DNA from: Gracilibacillus dipsosauri
Lineage (GTDB): Bacteria; Bacillota; Bacilli; Bacillales; Amphibacillaceae
DNA length: 64,000 bases
Direction: 5' to 3'
Assembly (NCBI RefSeq): GCF_003176895.1
Contig: NZ_QGTD01000014.1
Coordinates: forward strand, 31,474-95,473
The position numbers and the translations under genes are program-made. Numbering within the stretch: the stretch's first letter is position 1; the number at the start of each line of letters is the position of its first letter. Below are positions 11,635 through 23,432 of the stretch, piece by piece. The notes below the pieces were generated by a model that made no database searches, was not told the DNA's origin, and saw nothing but the letters and a program-made list of their open reading frames with translations.

Positions 11635-12465
11635 TTATTTTTTACGTTTACGAACAATAAATTTATCCGATGATTTGTTGCGTTTGCGTGTTTTGTATCC
11701 AAGTGTTGGTTTACCCCAAGGTGACATAGGTGATTTACGACCAATTGGTGCACGACCTTCACCACCACCGTGTGGGTGATCGTTAGGGTTCATAACAGAA
11801 CCGCGAACTGTAGGACGAACGCCTTTCCAGCGTGAACGTCCAGCTTTACCAACATTGATTAGTTCATGCTCAATATTACCTACTTGACCTACTGTTGCAC
11901 GACAAGTTGCTAATACTAGACGAACTTCACCTGATGACAAGCGTACTAATACATATTTTCCTTCACGACCAAGGATTTGGGCTTGTGAACCAGCAGATCT
12001 TACTAGCTGACCACCGCGTCCTGGCTTTAATTCAATATTGTGTACGACTGTACCAACAGGAATATTAATTAATGGTAAGGCATTACCTAATTTAATATCT
12101 GCTTCTGGTCCAGAAACAACCTCTTGACCTACTTGAAGTCCTTTTGGTGCTAAAATATAACGTTTTTCTCCATCTGCATAATGGATTAATGCGATGTTAG
12201 CCGTACGATTCGGATCGTACTCGATTGTAGCAACGCGTCCTGGTATTCCATCTTTGTCACGTTTAAAATCGATAATACGATATTTACGCTTGTGGCCTCC
12301 ACCTTGATGACGAACCGTTAACTTACCTTGATTATTACGTCCACCTCGTTTGCTTAAAGGTGCTAGTAAAGACTTCTCTGGAGTATCTGTAGTGATTTCC
12401 GCAAAGTCAAGTACTGACATTCCTCTACGACCATTTGAGGTTGGTTTATACTTTTTAATCGCCAT
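11635..12465 (-). CDS. rplB: 50S ribosomal protein L2
   Basis: 276-aa core large-subunit protein required for peptidyl-transferase activity and subunit joining. Conserved parts include [37 protein letters not shown], and the C-terminal [20 protein letters not shown], which holds the essential histidine. Normal position between rplW and rpsS. Confidence 0.98.
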   Translation of the reverse strand: MAIKKYKPTSNGRRGMSVLDFAEITTDTPEKSLLAPLSKRGGRNNQGKLTVRHQGGGHKRKYRIIDFKRDKDGIPGRVATIEYDPNRTANIALIHYADGEKRYILAPKGLQVGQEVVSGPEADIKLGNALPLINIPVGTVVHNIELKPGRGGQLVRSAGSQAQILGREGKYVLVRLSSGEVRLVLATCRATVGQVGNIEHELINVGKAGRSRWKGVRPTVRGSVMNPNDHPHGGGEGRAPIGRKSPMSPWGKPTLGYKTRKRNKSSDKFIVRKRKK

Positions 12466-12490
12466 CTTTTTTCCCTCCTTTTTGATTTAA

Positions 12491-12781
12491 TTATAGAGAT
12501 TCAAAGAAATCTAGTTCTTTACTATCTTCAGATAATTGAACAATCGCTCTCTTGCGGTTTGGACGGTAACCACCATATCGTCCCATTCGCTTGAATTTAC
12601 CTTTACGATTTAATGTATTCACATTGACTACTTTCACACCGAAGATATCTTCTACTGCATCTTTGATTTGAGTCTTGTTTGCTTCTTTCGTAACTTCGAA
12701 AGTATATTTCTTTTCTGCCATTAAATCTGCAGAGTGTTCAGTAATGATAGGGCGCTTAATAATATCACGAGAATCCTTCAT
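12491..12781 (-). CDS. rplW: 50S ribosomal protein L23
   Basis: 96-aa exit-tunnel protein that docks trigger factor and SRP. It contains [40 protein letters not shown] and [19 protein letters not shown]. The start codon overlaps the rplD stop by one base. Confidence 0.98.
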   Translation of the reverse strand: MKDSRDIIKRPIITEHSADLMAEKKYTFEVTKEANKTQIKDAVEDIFGVKVVNVNTLNRKGKFKRMGRYGGYRPNRKRAIVQLSEDSKELDFFESL

Positions 12782-13404
12782 TATGCAAGCACCTCCCCTG
12801 CTTTTTCAGCTGCCTCTTTCGTTAAGATCAGCTTGTCATGCGTAAGCAAGTCTAGGACATTTACTTCACTTACAGTTACTACTTTTACATTTGGTAGGTT
12901 ATTAGCTGATTTCGCTAATACGGCATCTTTTTCTGCCGTGACAATTAAAGCTTTTGCATCAACATTTAAGGAAGAAAGCATTGCTACTACTTCTTTTGTT
13001 TTTGGAGCTTCAATCGTAATTCCATCTAATACAACTAAGCTATCTTCTTGTACCTTTGTAGAAAGAGCAGACTTAAGCGCTAATCTACGAACCTTCTTCG
13101 GCAATTTATAGCTATAGCTTCTAGGAGTAGGACCGAAAACTGTTCCACCGCCTACCCATTGAGGGGAGCGAATAGAACCTTGACGCGCACGTCCTGTTCC
13201 TTTTTGACGCCATGGTTTACGACCACCACCACGTACTTCAGAGCGATTTTTTACAGCATGTGTACCTTGACGAAGTGATGCACGTTGCATAAGTACTGCA
13301 TCATGAAGTACATGTTTATTTGGCTCAATACCAAATACAGCATCATTGATTTCTACATCACCAACTTGAGATCCACTTTGATTAAATAGTGCTACTTTAG
13401 GCAT
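12781..13404 (-). CDS. rplD: 50S ribosomal protein L4
   Basis: 207-aa tunnel-constriction protein. It shows the extended loop [20 protein letters not shown] and [20 protein letters not shown], then the globular domain with LPNVKVV and [13 protein letters not shown]. Same length as the B. subtilis protein. It overlaps rplW by one base. In enteric bacteria L4 represses the S10 operon; that control is not established for Bacilli. Confidence 0.98.
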   Translation of the reverse strand: MPKVALFNQSGSQVGDVEINDAVFGIEPNKHVLHDAVLMQRASLRQGTHAVKNRSEVRGGGRKPWRQKGTGRARQGSIRSPQWVGGGTVFGPTPRSYSYKLPKKVRRLALKSALSTKVQEDSLVVLDGITIEAPKTKEVVAMLSSLNVDAKALIVTAEKDAVLAKSANNLPNVKVVTVSEVNVLDLLTHDKLILTKEAAEKAGEVLA

Positions 13405-13431
13405 GACATATCCTCCCTTCGATAATTATGA

Positions 13432-14064
13432 TTAGTTAGCCTTTAACGCACTCGTAATTTTAACGAATGATTTTTTTGCACCTGGGACATTACCTTTAAT
13501 TAATAGAAGATTGCGATCTGTATCAACCTTTACAACCTCTAGGTTTTGGATAGTGATTTGCTCTCCACCTGTTTGTCCTGGTAATTTTTTACCTTTAAAC
13601 ACACGCGCTGGGTCTGCAGCAGCACCCATTGAACCTGGTGATCTATGATAGTGAGAACCATGAGACATAGGTCCACGTTGTTGATTATGGCGCTTGATCG
13701 CACCTTGGAATCCTTTACCTTTAGAAGTACCTGTTACATCAATTTTATCTCCTGCTTCAAATACTTCTACGCTAATTTCTTGACCTAGTTCATACTCGTC
13801 AAGATTAACGCCACGGACTTCACGAATGAAGCGCTTAGGATTCGTGTTAGCTTTTTCCGCGTGTCCTTTTTCTGGTTTGTTTGTACGATTATTCTTTTGA
13901 TCAGCAAAACCGATTTGGATTGCTTCATAGCCATCATTTTCCTCTGTACGCTTTTGCAGCACAACGTTTGGTTCAGCTTCGATTACTGTTACTGGAATTA
14001 ATTCTCCTTCTTCTGAGAAAAGCTGAGTCATGCCGACTTTGCGACCTAAGATTCCTTTCGTCAT
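13432..14064 (-). CDS. rplC: 50S ribosomal protein L3
   Basis: 210-aa protein near the peptidyl-transferase centre. It begins [20 protein letters not shown] and contains [40 protein letters not shown] and [20 protein letters not shown]. The ATG at 14062-14064 has GGAGGTGTTACGG ahead and begins the conserved MTKGILG; the upstream in-frame start is not conserved. Confidence 0.98.
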   Translation of the reverse strand: MTKGILGRKVGMTQLFSEEGELIPVTVIEAEPNVVLQKRTEENDGYEAIQIGFADQKNNRTNKPEKGHAEKANTNPKRFIREVRGVNLDEYELGQEISVEVFEAGDKIDVTGTSKGKGFQGAIKRHNQQRGPMSHGSHYHRSPGSMGAAADPARVFKGKKLPGQTGGEQITIQNLEVVKVDTDRNLLLIKGNVPGAKKSFVKITSALKAN

Positions 14065-14092
14065 CCGTAACACCTCCTAAAATGAATTTATA

Positions 14093-14425
<333 letters not shown>

Positions 14426-14458
14426 TTAAAATAGACATTCTCCGCGAAAATTTCTTCG

Positions 14459-14487
14459 ACACCCGCCATGGCAAAGGGGCCGGGTGT
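14459..14487 (-). repeat. Stem-loop in the S10-operon leader
   Basis: ACACCCG (14481-14487 read on the minus strand) pairs with CGGGTGT (14459-14465) in the untranslated leader of rpsJ, about 60 bases ahead of the start codon. No T-run follows, so it is unlikely to be a terminator. A regulatory role is possible but not shown. Confidence 0.5.
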
Positions 14488-14534
14488 GCCAACAACCTTC
14501 CGCATCATCGCCTGTTTTGTGACCAACATTGTAT

Positions 14535-14563
14535 ATTATATAGAAGAATCAACGTGATTGCAA
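14535..14563 (-). promoter_or_regulatory. Promoter of the S10 operon
   Basis: On the minus strand the -35 box TTGCAA (14558-14563) and the -10 box TATAAT (14535-14540) are separated by 17 bases, a near-consensus sigma-A promoter. It lies in the 333-base gap between the tufA terminator and rpsJ, so the whole S10/spc/alpha block can be started here. The rest of this gap holds the leader stem-loop and no gene. Confidence 0.8.
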
Positions 14564-14686
14564 CATTTTTAAGGATTTTTTTGCGATTTTATCAATTATT
14601 TTTGAAAACTTCTATTATAGCTTTCTGAATGTGGTATTGCTTGTACTTTTCATCTTCTCCTAGCCTGATTTATGTGTAACAAAACA

Positions 14687-14718
14687 GAAAACAGGTAGTG
14701 TGCTCACTACCTGTTTTC
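14687..14718 (-). terminator. Terminator of tufA
   Basis: GAAAACAGGTAGTG and its exact complement form a 14-bp perfect stem with a 4-base loop, 16 bases behind the tufA stop codon. The following T-rich stretch (TGTTTTG) is interrupted but fits a rho-independent terminator. It separates the str group from the S10 operon. Confidence 0.8.
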
Positions 14719-14734
14719 CTCTATCTTACATCAA

Positions 14735-15925
<1,191 letters not shown>

Positions 15926-16017
15926 GTCTATTTCCTCCTTTAATTAAGTAAAAAGTTTTTTAATTTATTTACATGTATCGCAGCTTAGTAGGCGAGTTCA
16001 CTCACCAAGCTAAGCCT

Positions 16018-16046
16018 ATAATACAAGTTATACTTTAGATTGTGAA
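16018..16046 (-). promoter_or_regulatory. Candidate tufA promoter in the fusA-tufA gap
   Basis: On the minus strand TTCACA (16041-16046) and TATTAT (16018-16023) are spaced 17 bases apart, just behind the fusA stop codon. A GC-containing imperfect hairpin (about 15982-16015) follows in the leader. The boxes deviate from consensus, so this is a moderate call. An internal tuf promoter would fit the high demand for EF-Tu. Confidence 0.45.
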
Positions 16047-16055
16047 AAAAATCAA

Positions 16056-18134
16056 TTATTGACCTGCGTTTTTCTTAATAATTTCTTCTGAAACGCTTTT
16101 CGGTACTTCTTCATAGTGATCAAAGTGCATAGTATATACACCGCGACCTTGTGTATTAGAACGGAGAGCTGTTGCATATCCAAACATTTCTGCTAATGGC
16201 ACAAATGCTTTGACAACCTGTGCAGGTCCGCGTGCTTCCATTCCTTCTACTCTACCACGACGAGAAGTGACATCACCCATGATATCTCCCATATACTCTT
16301 CAGGGATAACTACCTCTACTCTCATCATTGGTTCAAGTAATACAGGGTTACATTTGTTTTTAGCAGCTTTAAGTGCCATAGATGCTGCTACTCTAAATGC
16401 TGTTTCGTTGGAATCGACATCGTGATAGCTTCCATCATATAACGTAGCTTTTACATCGATTAATGGATAACCAGCTAACACACCGTTTTCCATTGCTTCT
16501 TTCACACCAGCCTCAACGGATGGAATGTATTCACGTGGTACAACACCACCAACGATGTTATTCACAAATTCAAAGCCAGCACCTTCTTCATTCGGCTCAA
16601 ACTTGATCCAAACGTGACCATATTGACCACGACCACCAGATTGGCGAACGAATTTCCCTTCGACTTCTGCAGCTGAACGGAATGTTTCACGGTAAGAAAC
16701 CTGAGGTGCACCTACGTTTGCTTCTACTTTGAACTCACGCTTCATACGGTCAACGATAATATCAAGGTGAAGCTCACCCATACCTGAAATGATCGTTTGA
16801 CCCGTTTCTGTATTTGTTTCCGTTTTGAAGGTAGGATCCTCTTCTGCTAGTTTACCTAGTGCTACGGACATTTTGTCTTGGTCCGCTTTTGACTTAGGTT
16901 CAATAGCTACGGAAATTACTGGCTCAGGGAATTCCATTGATTCTAGAATAACGAGGCTTTTCTCCTCACATAGAGTATCCCCAGTACTAGTATCCTTCAA
17001 TCCAACGGCTCCAGCGATATCTCCAGCATATACCTCAGAAATTTCTTCACGAGAGTTAGCATGCATCTGTAAGATACGACCTACACGCTCACGCTTATCC
17101 TTCGTTGAGTTCTTTACATAAGAACCTGATTTAAGTGTTCCTGAATATACACGGAAGAAGGTTAACTTCCCAACAAATGGGTCTGTTGCAACCTTAAATG
17201 CTAAGGCAGAGAAAGGCTCTTTATCGTCCGCTTTACGCACAACTTCCTCTTCTGTCTCTGGTACATGTCCTTCAATTGGTGGGATATCTAATGGAGATGG
17301 TAAGTAATCAACTACCCCATCAATCACTAATTGTACCCCTTTGTTCTTGAAGGCAGATCCACAGAATACAGGATAGAATTCTACACTTAATGTAGCTTTA
17401 CGAACAGCAGCTTTTAATTCATCATTAGAAATTTCTTCACCTTCTAAGTAACGTTCCATTAGATCTTCATCTAATTCAGCAACTGCTTCGATTAAGTTTG
17501 TACGATATTCCTCTGCTTGATCTTGCAATTCAGCAGGTATTTCTCTCGCTTCCGTACGCGTTCCTAAATCATCCTCGTAGTAATAGGCTTCCATTGTGAT
17601 TAAATCAATAATACCCTCAAATTGATCTTCAGCACCAATTGGAAGCTGTACTGGATGAGCATTCGCTCCTAGGCGATCTTTTAAAGTGCCTGTTGAATAA
17701 AGGAAATCTGCACCGACTTTATCCATTTTGTTTACGAAAACAATACGAGGAACGCCATAAGTTGTTGCTTGGCGCCATACTGTTTCTGTTTGTGGTTCTA
17801 CACCAGATTGGGCGTCAAGTACAGTTACTGCACCATCAAGTACACGAAGGGAACGTTCTACTTCTACTGTGAAGTCTACGTGTCCAGGTGTATCGATGAT
17901 GTTAATACGATGACCCTTCCACTGAGCAGTAGTTGCTGCAGAAGTAATCGTGATTCCACGTTCTTGTTCTTGCTCCATCCAGTCCATTTGAGAAGCACCT
18001 TCGTGTGTTTCTCCAATCTTATGGATACGACCAGTATAGAATAAAATACGCTCTGTAGTTGTTGTTTTACCAGCATCAATGTGAGCCATAATACCGATAT
18101 TACGTGTATTCTCCAAGGAGAACTCTCTAGGCAT
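16056..18134 (-). CDS. fusA: Elongation factor G
   Basis: 692-aa translocation GTPase. P-loop AHIDAGKTT (from residue 17), switch segment [18 protein letters not shown] and NKMDK define the G domain. Domain IV carries the conserved [16 protein letters not shown]. Same length as the B. subtilis protein. It lies in the str operon behind rpsG. Confidence 0.99.
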   Translation of the reverse strand: MPREFSLENTRNIGIMAHIDAGKTTTTERILFYTGRIHKIGETHEGASQMDWMEQEQERGITITSAATTAQWKGHRINIIDTPGHVDFTVEVERSLRVLDGAVTVLDAQSGVEPQTETVWRQATTYGVPRIVFVNKMDKVGADFLYSTGTLKDRLGANAHPVQLPIGAEDQFEGIIDLITMEAYYYEDDLGTRTEAREIPAELQDQAEEYRTNLIEAVAELDEDLMERYLEGEEISNDELKAAVRKATLSVEFYPVFCGSAFKNKGVQLVIDGVVDYLPSPLDIPPIEGHVPETEEEVVRKADDKEPFSALAFKVATDPFVGKLTFFRVYSGTLKSGSYVKNSTKDKRERVGRILQMHANSREEISEVYAGDIAGAVGLKDTSTGDTLCEEKSLVILESMEFPEPVISVAIEPKSKADQDKMSVALGKLAEEDPTFKTETNTETGQTIISGMGELHLDIIVDRMKREFKVEANVGAPQVSYRETFRSAAEVEGKFVRQSGGRGQYGHVWIKFEPNEEGAGFEFVNNIVGGVVPREYIPSVEAGVKEAMENGVLAGYPLIDVKATLYDGSYHDVDSNETAFRVAASMALKAAKNKCNPVLLEPMMRVEVVIPEEYMGDIMGDVTSRRGRVEGMEARGPAQVVKAFVPLAEMFGYATALRSNTQGRGVYTMHFDHYEEVPKSVSEEIIKKNAGQ

Positions 18135-18232
18135 GAATCTTTCTCCTTCCTATCTCGAATATAGTTAATCTAATTACTTGGATAGTAGCTTCTGCGTCTT
18201 TGGAGCAGGCTATATTAAAAATTTTCGTCGTA

Positions 18233-18703
18233 TTACCAACGATAGTGTGCAAAAGCTTTGTTTGCTTCAGCCATTTTGTGCATATCTTCTCTCTTCTTAA
18301 CTGATGCTCCAGTATTGTTAGATGCATCAAGGATTTCATTAGCTAAACGTTCTTCCATTGTCTTTTCTCCACGAAGACGTGAATAGTTTACAATGTAACG
18401 TAAACCTAACGCTTGACGACGTTCAGGTCTAACCTCAACTGGTACTTGGTAGTTAGATCCACCAACACGACGAGCACGCACTTCAAGTACTGGCATAACA
18501 TTTTTCATCGCTTGTTCAAAAACTTCCATAGCGTTTTGACCACTACGCTCTTGAACTAATTCAAAAGCACGATAAAGAATTTTTTGCGCTTTACCTCTTT
18601 TTCCATCAACCATAATTTGGTTAATTAAACGTGTTACAAGTTTTGAATTATATAACGGATCTGGTAAGACATCACGCTTTGGTACTGGTCCTTTACGTGG
18701 CAT
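18233..18703 (-). CDS. rpsG: 30S ribosomal protein S7
   Basis: 156-aa head-assembly protein. Diagnostic parts are [40 protein letters not shown], and the C-terminal [19 protein letters not shown]. Same length as in B. subtilis. It lies between rpsL and fusA. Confidence 0.99.
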   Translation of the reverse strand: MPRKGPVPKRDVLPDPLYNSKLVTRLINQIMVDGKRGKAQKILYRAFELVQERSGQNAMEVFEQAMKNVMPVLEVRARRVGGSNYQVPVEVRPERRQALGLRYIVNYSRLRGEKTMEERLANEILDASNNTGASVKKREDMHKMAEANKAFAHYRW

Positions 18704-18746
18704 ATCTCCCCCTCCTTTCCTTTGTTATTTCAAGCTTTTAAACTTT

Positions 18747-19160
18747 TTATTTTTTAGGTTTTTTCGCACCATATTTAGAACGACCTTGCATACGGCCTTC
18801 TACACCTGAAGTATCAAGTGCACCACGAACGATGTGGTAACGAACACCCGGTAAGTCTTTTACACGTCCACCACGAATTAACACAACACTGTGTTCTTGT
18901 AGGTTATGACCAATTCCAGGGATATAAGCAGTTACCTCGATTTGGTTAGACAAACGAACACGAGCATATTTACGTAATGCAGAGTTTGGTTTTTTCGGTG
19001 TTAGTGTACCAACACGAGTACAAACTCCACGTTTTTGTGGGGAGTTTTGATTTGTCGCCAGTTTTTTACGGCTATTGTAGCCTCTGTTAAGTGCTGGTGA
19101 ATCAGATTTTTTAGATTTAGAAACGCGTCCTTTACGTACCAATTGATTAATAGTTGGCAT
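18747..19160 (-). CDS. rpsL: 30S ribosomal protein S12
   Basis: 137-aa decoding-centre protein. It shows [32 protein letters not shown] and [20 protein letters not shown]. The lysines in TPKKPNS and the [10 protein letters not shown] loop, where streptomycin-resistance changes occur, have the wild-type residues. A GAGGAGG site precedes ATG. Confidence 0.99.
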   Translation of the reverse strand: MPTINQLVRKGRVSKSKKSDSPALNRGYNSRKKLATNQNSPQKRGVCTRVGTLTPKKPNSALRKYARVRLSNQIEVTAYIPGIGHNLQEHSVVLIRGGRVKDLPGVRYHIVRGALDTSGVEGRMQGRSKYGAKKPKK

Positions 19161-19265
19161 GTTTAGTTCCTCCTCTCTTCTTCATAATGTAATACCACAC
19201 ATCCAGGTGGTTCATTTTAAAGCAAAAAACAAAGCCTTCACAAACTTATACGGTTTGCCAAAACT

Positions 19266-19517
19266 TTATTGCTTAATTGCCACGGTTGCTGCCCCTACAT
19301 CAATTCCACATGTTTTGCCTAATTTTTTCATAGAATCAACATATGCTATGGGAACATTGTAATCTTTCGCGACATGTGACACTTTGCTAGTAATATGTTG
19401 ATCTGCGTCACTAGCAATGATCACTTCTTTTGCTTCACCATTTTTAATGGCTTTTATTACTTGTTTTGTTCCGATAATTTTCTCAATATTCACCTTTGCC
19501 ACTTTATCATAAGACAT
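19266..19517 (-). CDS. rplGB: L7Ae-family kink-turn RNA-binding protein, YbxF-like
   Basis: 83-aa protein of the L7Ae/L30e fold. VIKAIKNGEAKEVIIASDAD and YVDSMKKLGKTCGIDVGAAT match the family, the latter being the kink-turn-binding loop. In B. subtilis the protein from the same locus between rpoC and rpsL binds kink-turn RNA and is associated with ribosomes. Its exact cellular role is unclear. Confidence 0.93.
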   Translation of the reverse strand: MSYDKVAKVNIEKIIGTKQVIKAIKNGEAKEVIIASDADQHITSKVSHVAKDYNVPIAYVDSMKKLGKTCGIDVGAATVAIKQ

Positions 19518-19675
19518 CTATTATATCCTCCAAAGTAACAAGGATAACGGAAGCACCTTAAATATACTATCATCACCTAAATTCAATGTCAACTTTAAAT
19601 TGAGCAAATTTAGTAATTTTTCCTTACTTCCGTTTTTATCCCTTGTTGTTTATCAAGTAAAAATGGAAAGATTGA

Positions 19676-19712
19676 TGTTCGACATCTACCTGAACTAGGT
19701 AGATGTCGAACA
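19676..19712. repeat. 16-bp perfect hairpin behind rpoC
   Basis: TGTTCGACATCTACCT (19676-19691) and its exact complement (19697-19712) enclose a 5-base loop. It lies 15 bases behind the rpoC stop in the 210-base gap before rplGB. No T-run follows on either strand, so it does not look like an intrinsic terminator. It could be an RNase III processing site or a 3'-end-stabilising hairpin. The rest of the gap is AT-rich and without a gene. Confidence 0.75.
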
Positions 19713-19727
19713 CATTCGTTAGACTGC

Positions 19728-22700
19728 TTAAGAAGTAATCTCACCTGTTGCTACTTCTTCTGCAAGACTTGGATCTTCTGCTAGTTTTTCCTTGATACGA
19801 CGGTACTTCTGCATACCTGTACCTGCTGGAACTAGCTTACCAATGATAACATTTTCTTTGAGACCGAGTAATTCATCTCGTTTTCCTTTAATAGCGGCAT
19901 CTGTTAACACCCTCGTTGTCTCTTGGAAGGAAGCCGCGGATAAGAAGGAGTCTGTCTCTAGAGATGCTTTTGTAATACCTAACAAGACAGGTCTTCCAAC
20001 TGCAGGTCGACCACCACTGAATAGGGATTGTTTATTTGCATCTTTAAATTGGTGAACCTCAAGTAGAGAGCCTGGTAGTACATCTGTATCTCCAGAATCT
20101 GCCACACGGACTTTACGTAGCATTTGTCGCACCATAACCTCTACGTGTTTATCACCGATTTCTACCCCTTGCATACGATATACTTTTTGTACTTCTTTTA
20201 GCAAGTATGATTGGACTCCATCAATACCTTGAATCTTAAGCAATTCTTTCGGATCGATAGAACCTTCTGTTAAAGCCTGGCCTGCTTCCACTTCATCTCC
20301 TATGGATACTTTTAAACGAGCTCCATATGGCGCAGTGTAGGTTTTCGTTTCGATCGCACCTTGGACAACGATCTCTTGTTTGTCTTTGACCTCTGTCACA
20401 TCTTTCACAATTCCGAAGATTTCAGAAATGACCGCTTGCCCCTTCGGATTTCTTGCTTCAAAGATCTCTTGAATACGAGGTAAACCTTGTGTAATATCGC
20501 TTCCTGCAACACCACCAGTGTGGAAGGTACGCATCGTTAACTGTGTACCTGGTTCACCGATTGATTGAGCAGCAATAATACCTACTGCCTCTCCCACTTC
20601 AACCTCTTCACCAGTTGCTAGGTTGCGACCATAGCATTTCTTACAAGTACCATGCTTCGTATTACATGTGAATACCGTACGGATCATTACTTCCTCAATA
20701 CCTGATTCTACAATCTCTTTGGCAATATCTTCTGTAATCACTTCATTTTTTGAAATAATTAAGTCTTTTGTTTCAGGATGATAAACATTTTGGAATACTG
20801 TTCTTCCAATTAAGCGATCAATTAGTGGCTCAATCATTTCAGTACCTTCTGTTATAGCAGTTACTGTTAGGCCTCTGTCAGTACCACAATCTTCTTCACG
20901 GATAATAACATCTTGTGCTACATCGACTAGACGTCTTGTTAAATAACCAGAGTCAGCTGTCTTCAAGGCAGTATCGGCAAGACCTTTACGTGCACCGTGA
21001 GTAGAAATAAAGTACTCTAGTACGGTTAAACCTTCACGGAAGCTTGACTTGATCGGTAATTCAATAATTCGACCTGCTGGGTTGGCCATTAGACCACGCA
21101 TACCTGCTAATTGAGTAAAGTTAGATGCGTTACCACGGGCTCCTGAATCACTCATCATAAAGATCGGGTTACGAGGATTCAAGGATTTCATTAATTTATC
21201 CTGAATATCATCTTTTGCTTGAGACCAGATAGAAATAACACGATCATAGCGCTCTTCATCTGTAATTAAACCTCTTCGGAATTGTTGTAAAACTTTATCC
21301 ACTTTAGCTTGAGCAGCTTTTAGAATTTCTTCTTTTTCCGCTAATACGACGATATCGGCTACCCCTACCGTAATACCTGCTTTTGTAGAATAAGCGAATC
21401 CTAAATCCTTCATTCTATCTAACATTTTAGAGGTTTCACTAATTTTAAACTTCTTAAATACTTCCGCAATAATATCTCCTAAAATCCCTTTCTTGAATGG
21501 AGGAATAATCTCTCGATTAGCAATTTCCTCTTTAATGTTTACACCTTTTTCAACAAAGTACTTATCAGGAGTTGCCTCTTCTAAGTTCTTCTGAGTTGGT
21601 TCATTCATATAAGGGAATGATTCAGGTAACATATTATTGAAAATTAGTTTCCCTACTGTTGTAATCATTAACTTTTGGTTCTGCTCATCTGTAAAAGCTT
21701 CTTTGTTTAAGGATGTTGGTTGTACGGCAATTCGTGTGTGTAAATGAACATAGCCATTTTGATAGGCGATTAATGCTTCATTGATATCCTTGAAGACCAT
21801 CCCTTCACCAACGGCATTTTCCCGTTCCATTGTTAAGTAATAGTTCCCTAATACCATATCCTGAGAAGGGGTTACAACCGGTTTTCCATCCTTAGGGTTT
21901 AGAATGTTTTGAGCAGCAAGCATGAGAATACGCGCTTCTGCTTGTGCTTCTGCTGATAAAGGTACATGGACAGCCATTTGGTCACCATCAAAATCGGCGT
22001 TATACGCTGTACAAACCAATGGATGAAGACGAATAGCGCGCCCTTCTACTAGAGTTGGTTCAAATGCTTGAATACCTAATCTGTGCAAGGTAGGTGCACG
22101 GTTAAGGAGAACTGGATGTTCTTTAATGACATCTTCTAATACATCCCAAACCTCTGCATGTAATCTTTCAATTTTTCGTTTAGCTGATTTAATATTATGT
22201 GCCAAACCTCTTTCAACTAGCTCTTTCATAATAAAAGGCTTGAATAGCTCAACCGCCATTTCCTTCGGCAAACCACATTGGTACATTTTTAAATGTGGTC
22301 CAACTACGATAACCGAACGTCCAGAATAGTCTACACGTTTACCAAGAAGGTTTTGACGAAAACGACCTTGCTTACCTTTTAACATGTGAGACAATGATTT
22401 TAATGGTCTATTACCAGGTCCAGTAACCGGACGTCCACGACGACCATTGTCAATAAGAGCATCTACGGCCTCTTGTAGCATGCGTTTTTCGTTTTGAACA
22501 ATAATGCTTGGTGCTCCTAAATCAAGCAACCTTTTCAGACGATTGTTACGGTTAATAACACGACGATATAAATCGTTTAAGTCTGAAGTAGCAAAACGTC
22601 CACCATCTAACTGTACCATTGGTCTTAATTCTGGTGGGATGATTGGTAATACATCCATGATCATCCAGCTCGGATCATTACCAGAATTACGGAATGCTTC

Positions 22701-23339
22701 TAGTACTTCCAAGCGTTTAATCGCACGTGTTCTTCTTTGACCTTGTGCTGATTTTAATTCTTCTCTTAAGAGATCGACTTCTTTTTCCAGGTCGATATCT
22801 TGTAGAATTTTCTTAATCGCTTCAGCACCCATCTCCGCCTTAAAAGAATTACCGTATTTATCTCGATAAGCACGATATTCTTTTTCAGAGAGTAATTGTT
22901 TTTTCTCTAACGCTGTATCGCCTGCATCAATAACGATATAGGCTGCGAAATAGATCACTTCCTCTAAAGCACGAGGAGACATATCTAATACTAGCCCCAT
23001 GCGACTTGGAATGCCTTTGAAATACCAGATATGAGAAACTGGTGCTGCCAATTCAATATGACCCATTCGTTCACGACGTACTTTTGCTTTCGTTACTTCC
23101 ACACCACAACGATCACAAACAACACCTTTATAACGAACTCGTTTATATTTTCCACAATGACATTCCCAGTCCTTTTGTGGTCCGAAGATTCGTTCACAGA
23201 ACAAACCATCTTTTTCCGGTTTTAATGTCCGATAATTAATGGTTTCTGGCTTTTTGACTTCACCATAGGACCAGGATCTAATTTTGTTCGGTGAAGCTAA
23301 GCCTATTTTCATGTATTCAAAGTTATTTACATCTAACAA
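19728..23339 (-). CDS. rpoC: DNA-directed RNA polymerase beta-prime subunit
   Basis: 1203-aa catalytic subunit. Zinc-ribbon cysteines [19 protein letters not shown] lie near the N-terminus (about residues 60-78), the catalytic magnesium motif [12 protein letters not shown] in the middle, and the trigger-loop region [16 protein letters not shown] in the C-terminal third. The start is TTG, as in B. subtilis, behind GGGAGGTTGACCCC. Perfect hairpins flank it on both sides. Confidence 0.99.
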   Translation of the reverse strand: MLDVNNFEYMKIGLASPNKIRSWSYGEVKKPETINYRTLKPEKDGLFCERIFGPQKDWECHCGKYKRVRYKGVVCDRCGVEVTKAKVRRERMGHIELAAPVSHIWYFKGIPSRMGLVLDMSPRALEEVIYFAAYIVIDAGDTALEKKQLLSEKEYRAYRDKYGNSFKAEMGAEAIKKILQDIDLEKEVDLLREELKSAQGQRRTRAIKRLEVLEAFRNSGNDPSWMIMDVLPIIPPELRPMVQLDGGRFATSDLNDLYRRVINRNNRLKRLLDLGAPSIIVQNEKRMLQEAVDALIDNGRRGRPVTGPGNRPLKSLSHMLKGKQGRFRQNLLGKRVDYSGRSVIVVGPHLKMYQCGLPKEMAVELFKPFIMKELVERGLAHNIKSAKRKIERLHAEVWDVLEDVIKEHPVLLNRAPTLHRLGIQAFEPTLVEGRAIRLHPLVCTAYNADFDGDQMAVHVPLSAEAQAEARILMLAAQNILNPKDGKPVVTPSQDMVLGNYYLTMERENAVGEGMVFKDINEALIAYQNGYVHLHTRIAVQPTSLNKEAFTDEQNQKLMITTVGKLIFNNMLPESFPYMNEPTQKNLEEATPDKYFVEKGVNIKEEIANREIIPPFKKGILGDIIAEVFKKFKISETSKMLDRMKDLGFAYSTKAGITVGVADIVVLAEKEEILKAAQAKVDKVLQQFRRGLITDEERYDRVISIWSQAKDDIQDKLMKSLNPRNPIFMMSDSGARGNASNFTQLAGMRGLMANPAGRIIELPIKSSFREGLTVLEYFISTHGARKGLADTALKTADSGYLTRRLVDVAQDVIIREEDCGTDRGLTVTAITEGTEMIEPLIDRLIGRTVFQNVYHPETKDLIISKNEVITEDIAKEIVESGIEEVMIRTVFTCNTKHGTCKKCYGRNLATGEEVEVGEAVGIIAAQSIGEPGTQLTMRTFHTGGVAGSDITQGLPRIQEIFEARNPKGQAVISEIFGIVKDVTEVKDKQEIVVQGAIETKTYTAPYGARLKVSIGDEVEAGQALTEGSIDPKELLKIQGIDGVQSYLLKEVQKVYRMQGVEIGDKHVEVMVRQMLRKVRVADSGDTDVLPGSLLEVHQFKDANKQSLFSGGRPAVGRPVLLGITKASLETDSFLSAASFQETTRVLTDAAIKGKRDELLGLKENVIIGKLVPAGTGMQKYRRIKEKLAEDPSLAEEVATGEITS

Positions 23340-23388
23340 GGGGTCAACCTCCCTTTTTTTATCTTTCGGTTTTTGTTAAGACAGATAG

Positions 23389-23420
23389 GTTCCTAACCAT
23401 TGCATAGAATGGTTAGGAAC
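23389..23420. repeat. 12-bp perfect hairpin in the rpoB-rpoC gap
   Basis: GTTCCTAACCAT (23389-23400) and ATGGTTAGGAAC (23409-23420) pair perfectly around an 8-base loop. The stem begins about 12 bases behind the rpoB stop and ends some 50 bases ahead of rpoC. No T-run follows on the minus strand, and rpoC must be transcribed through it, so a processing or stability role is more likely than termination. Confidence 0.75.
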
Positions 23421-23432
23421 ACGTTGATTTCA

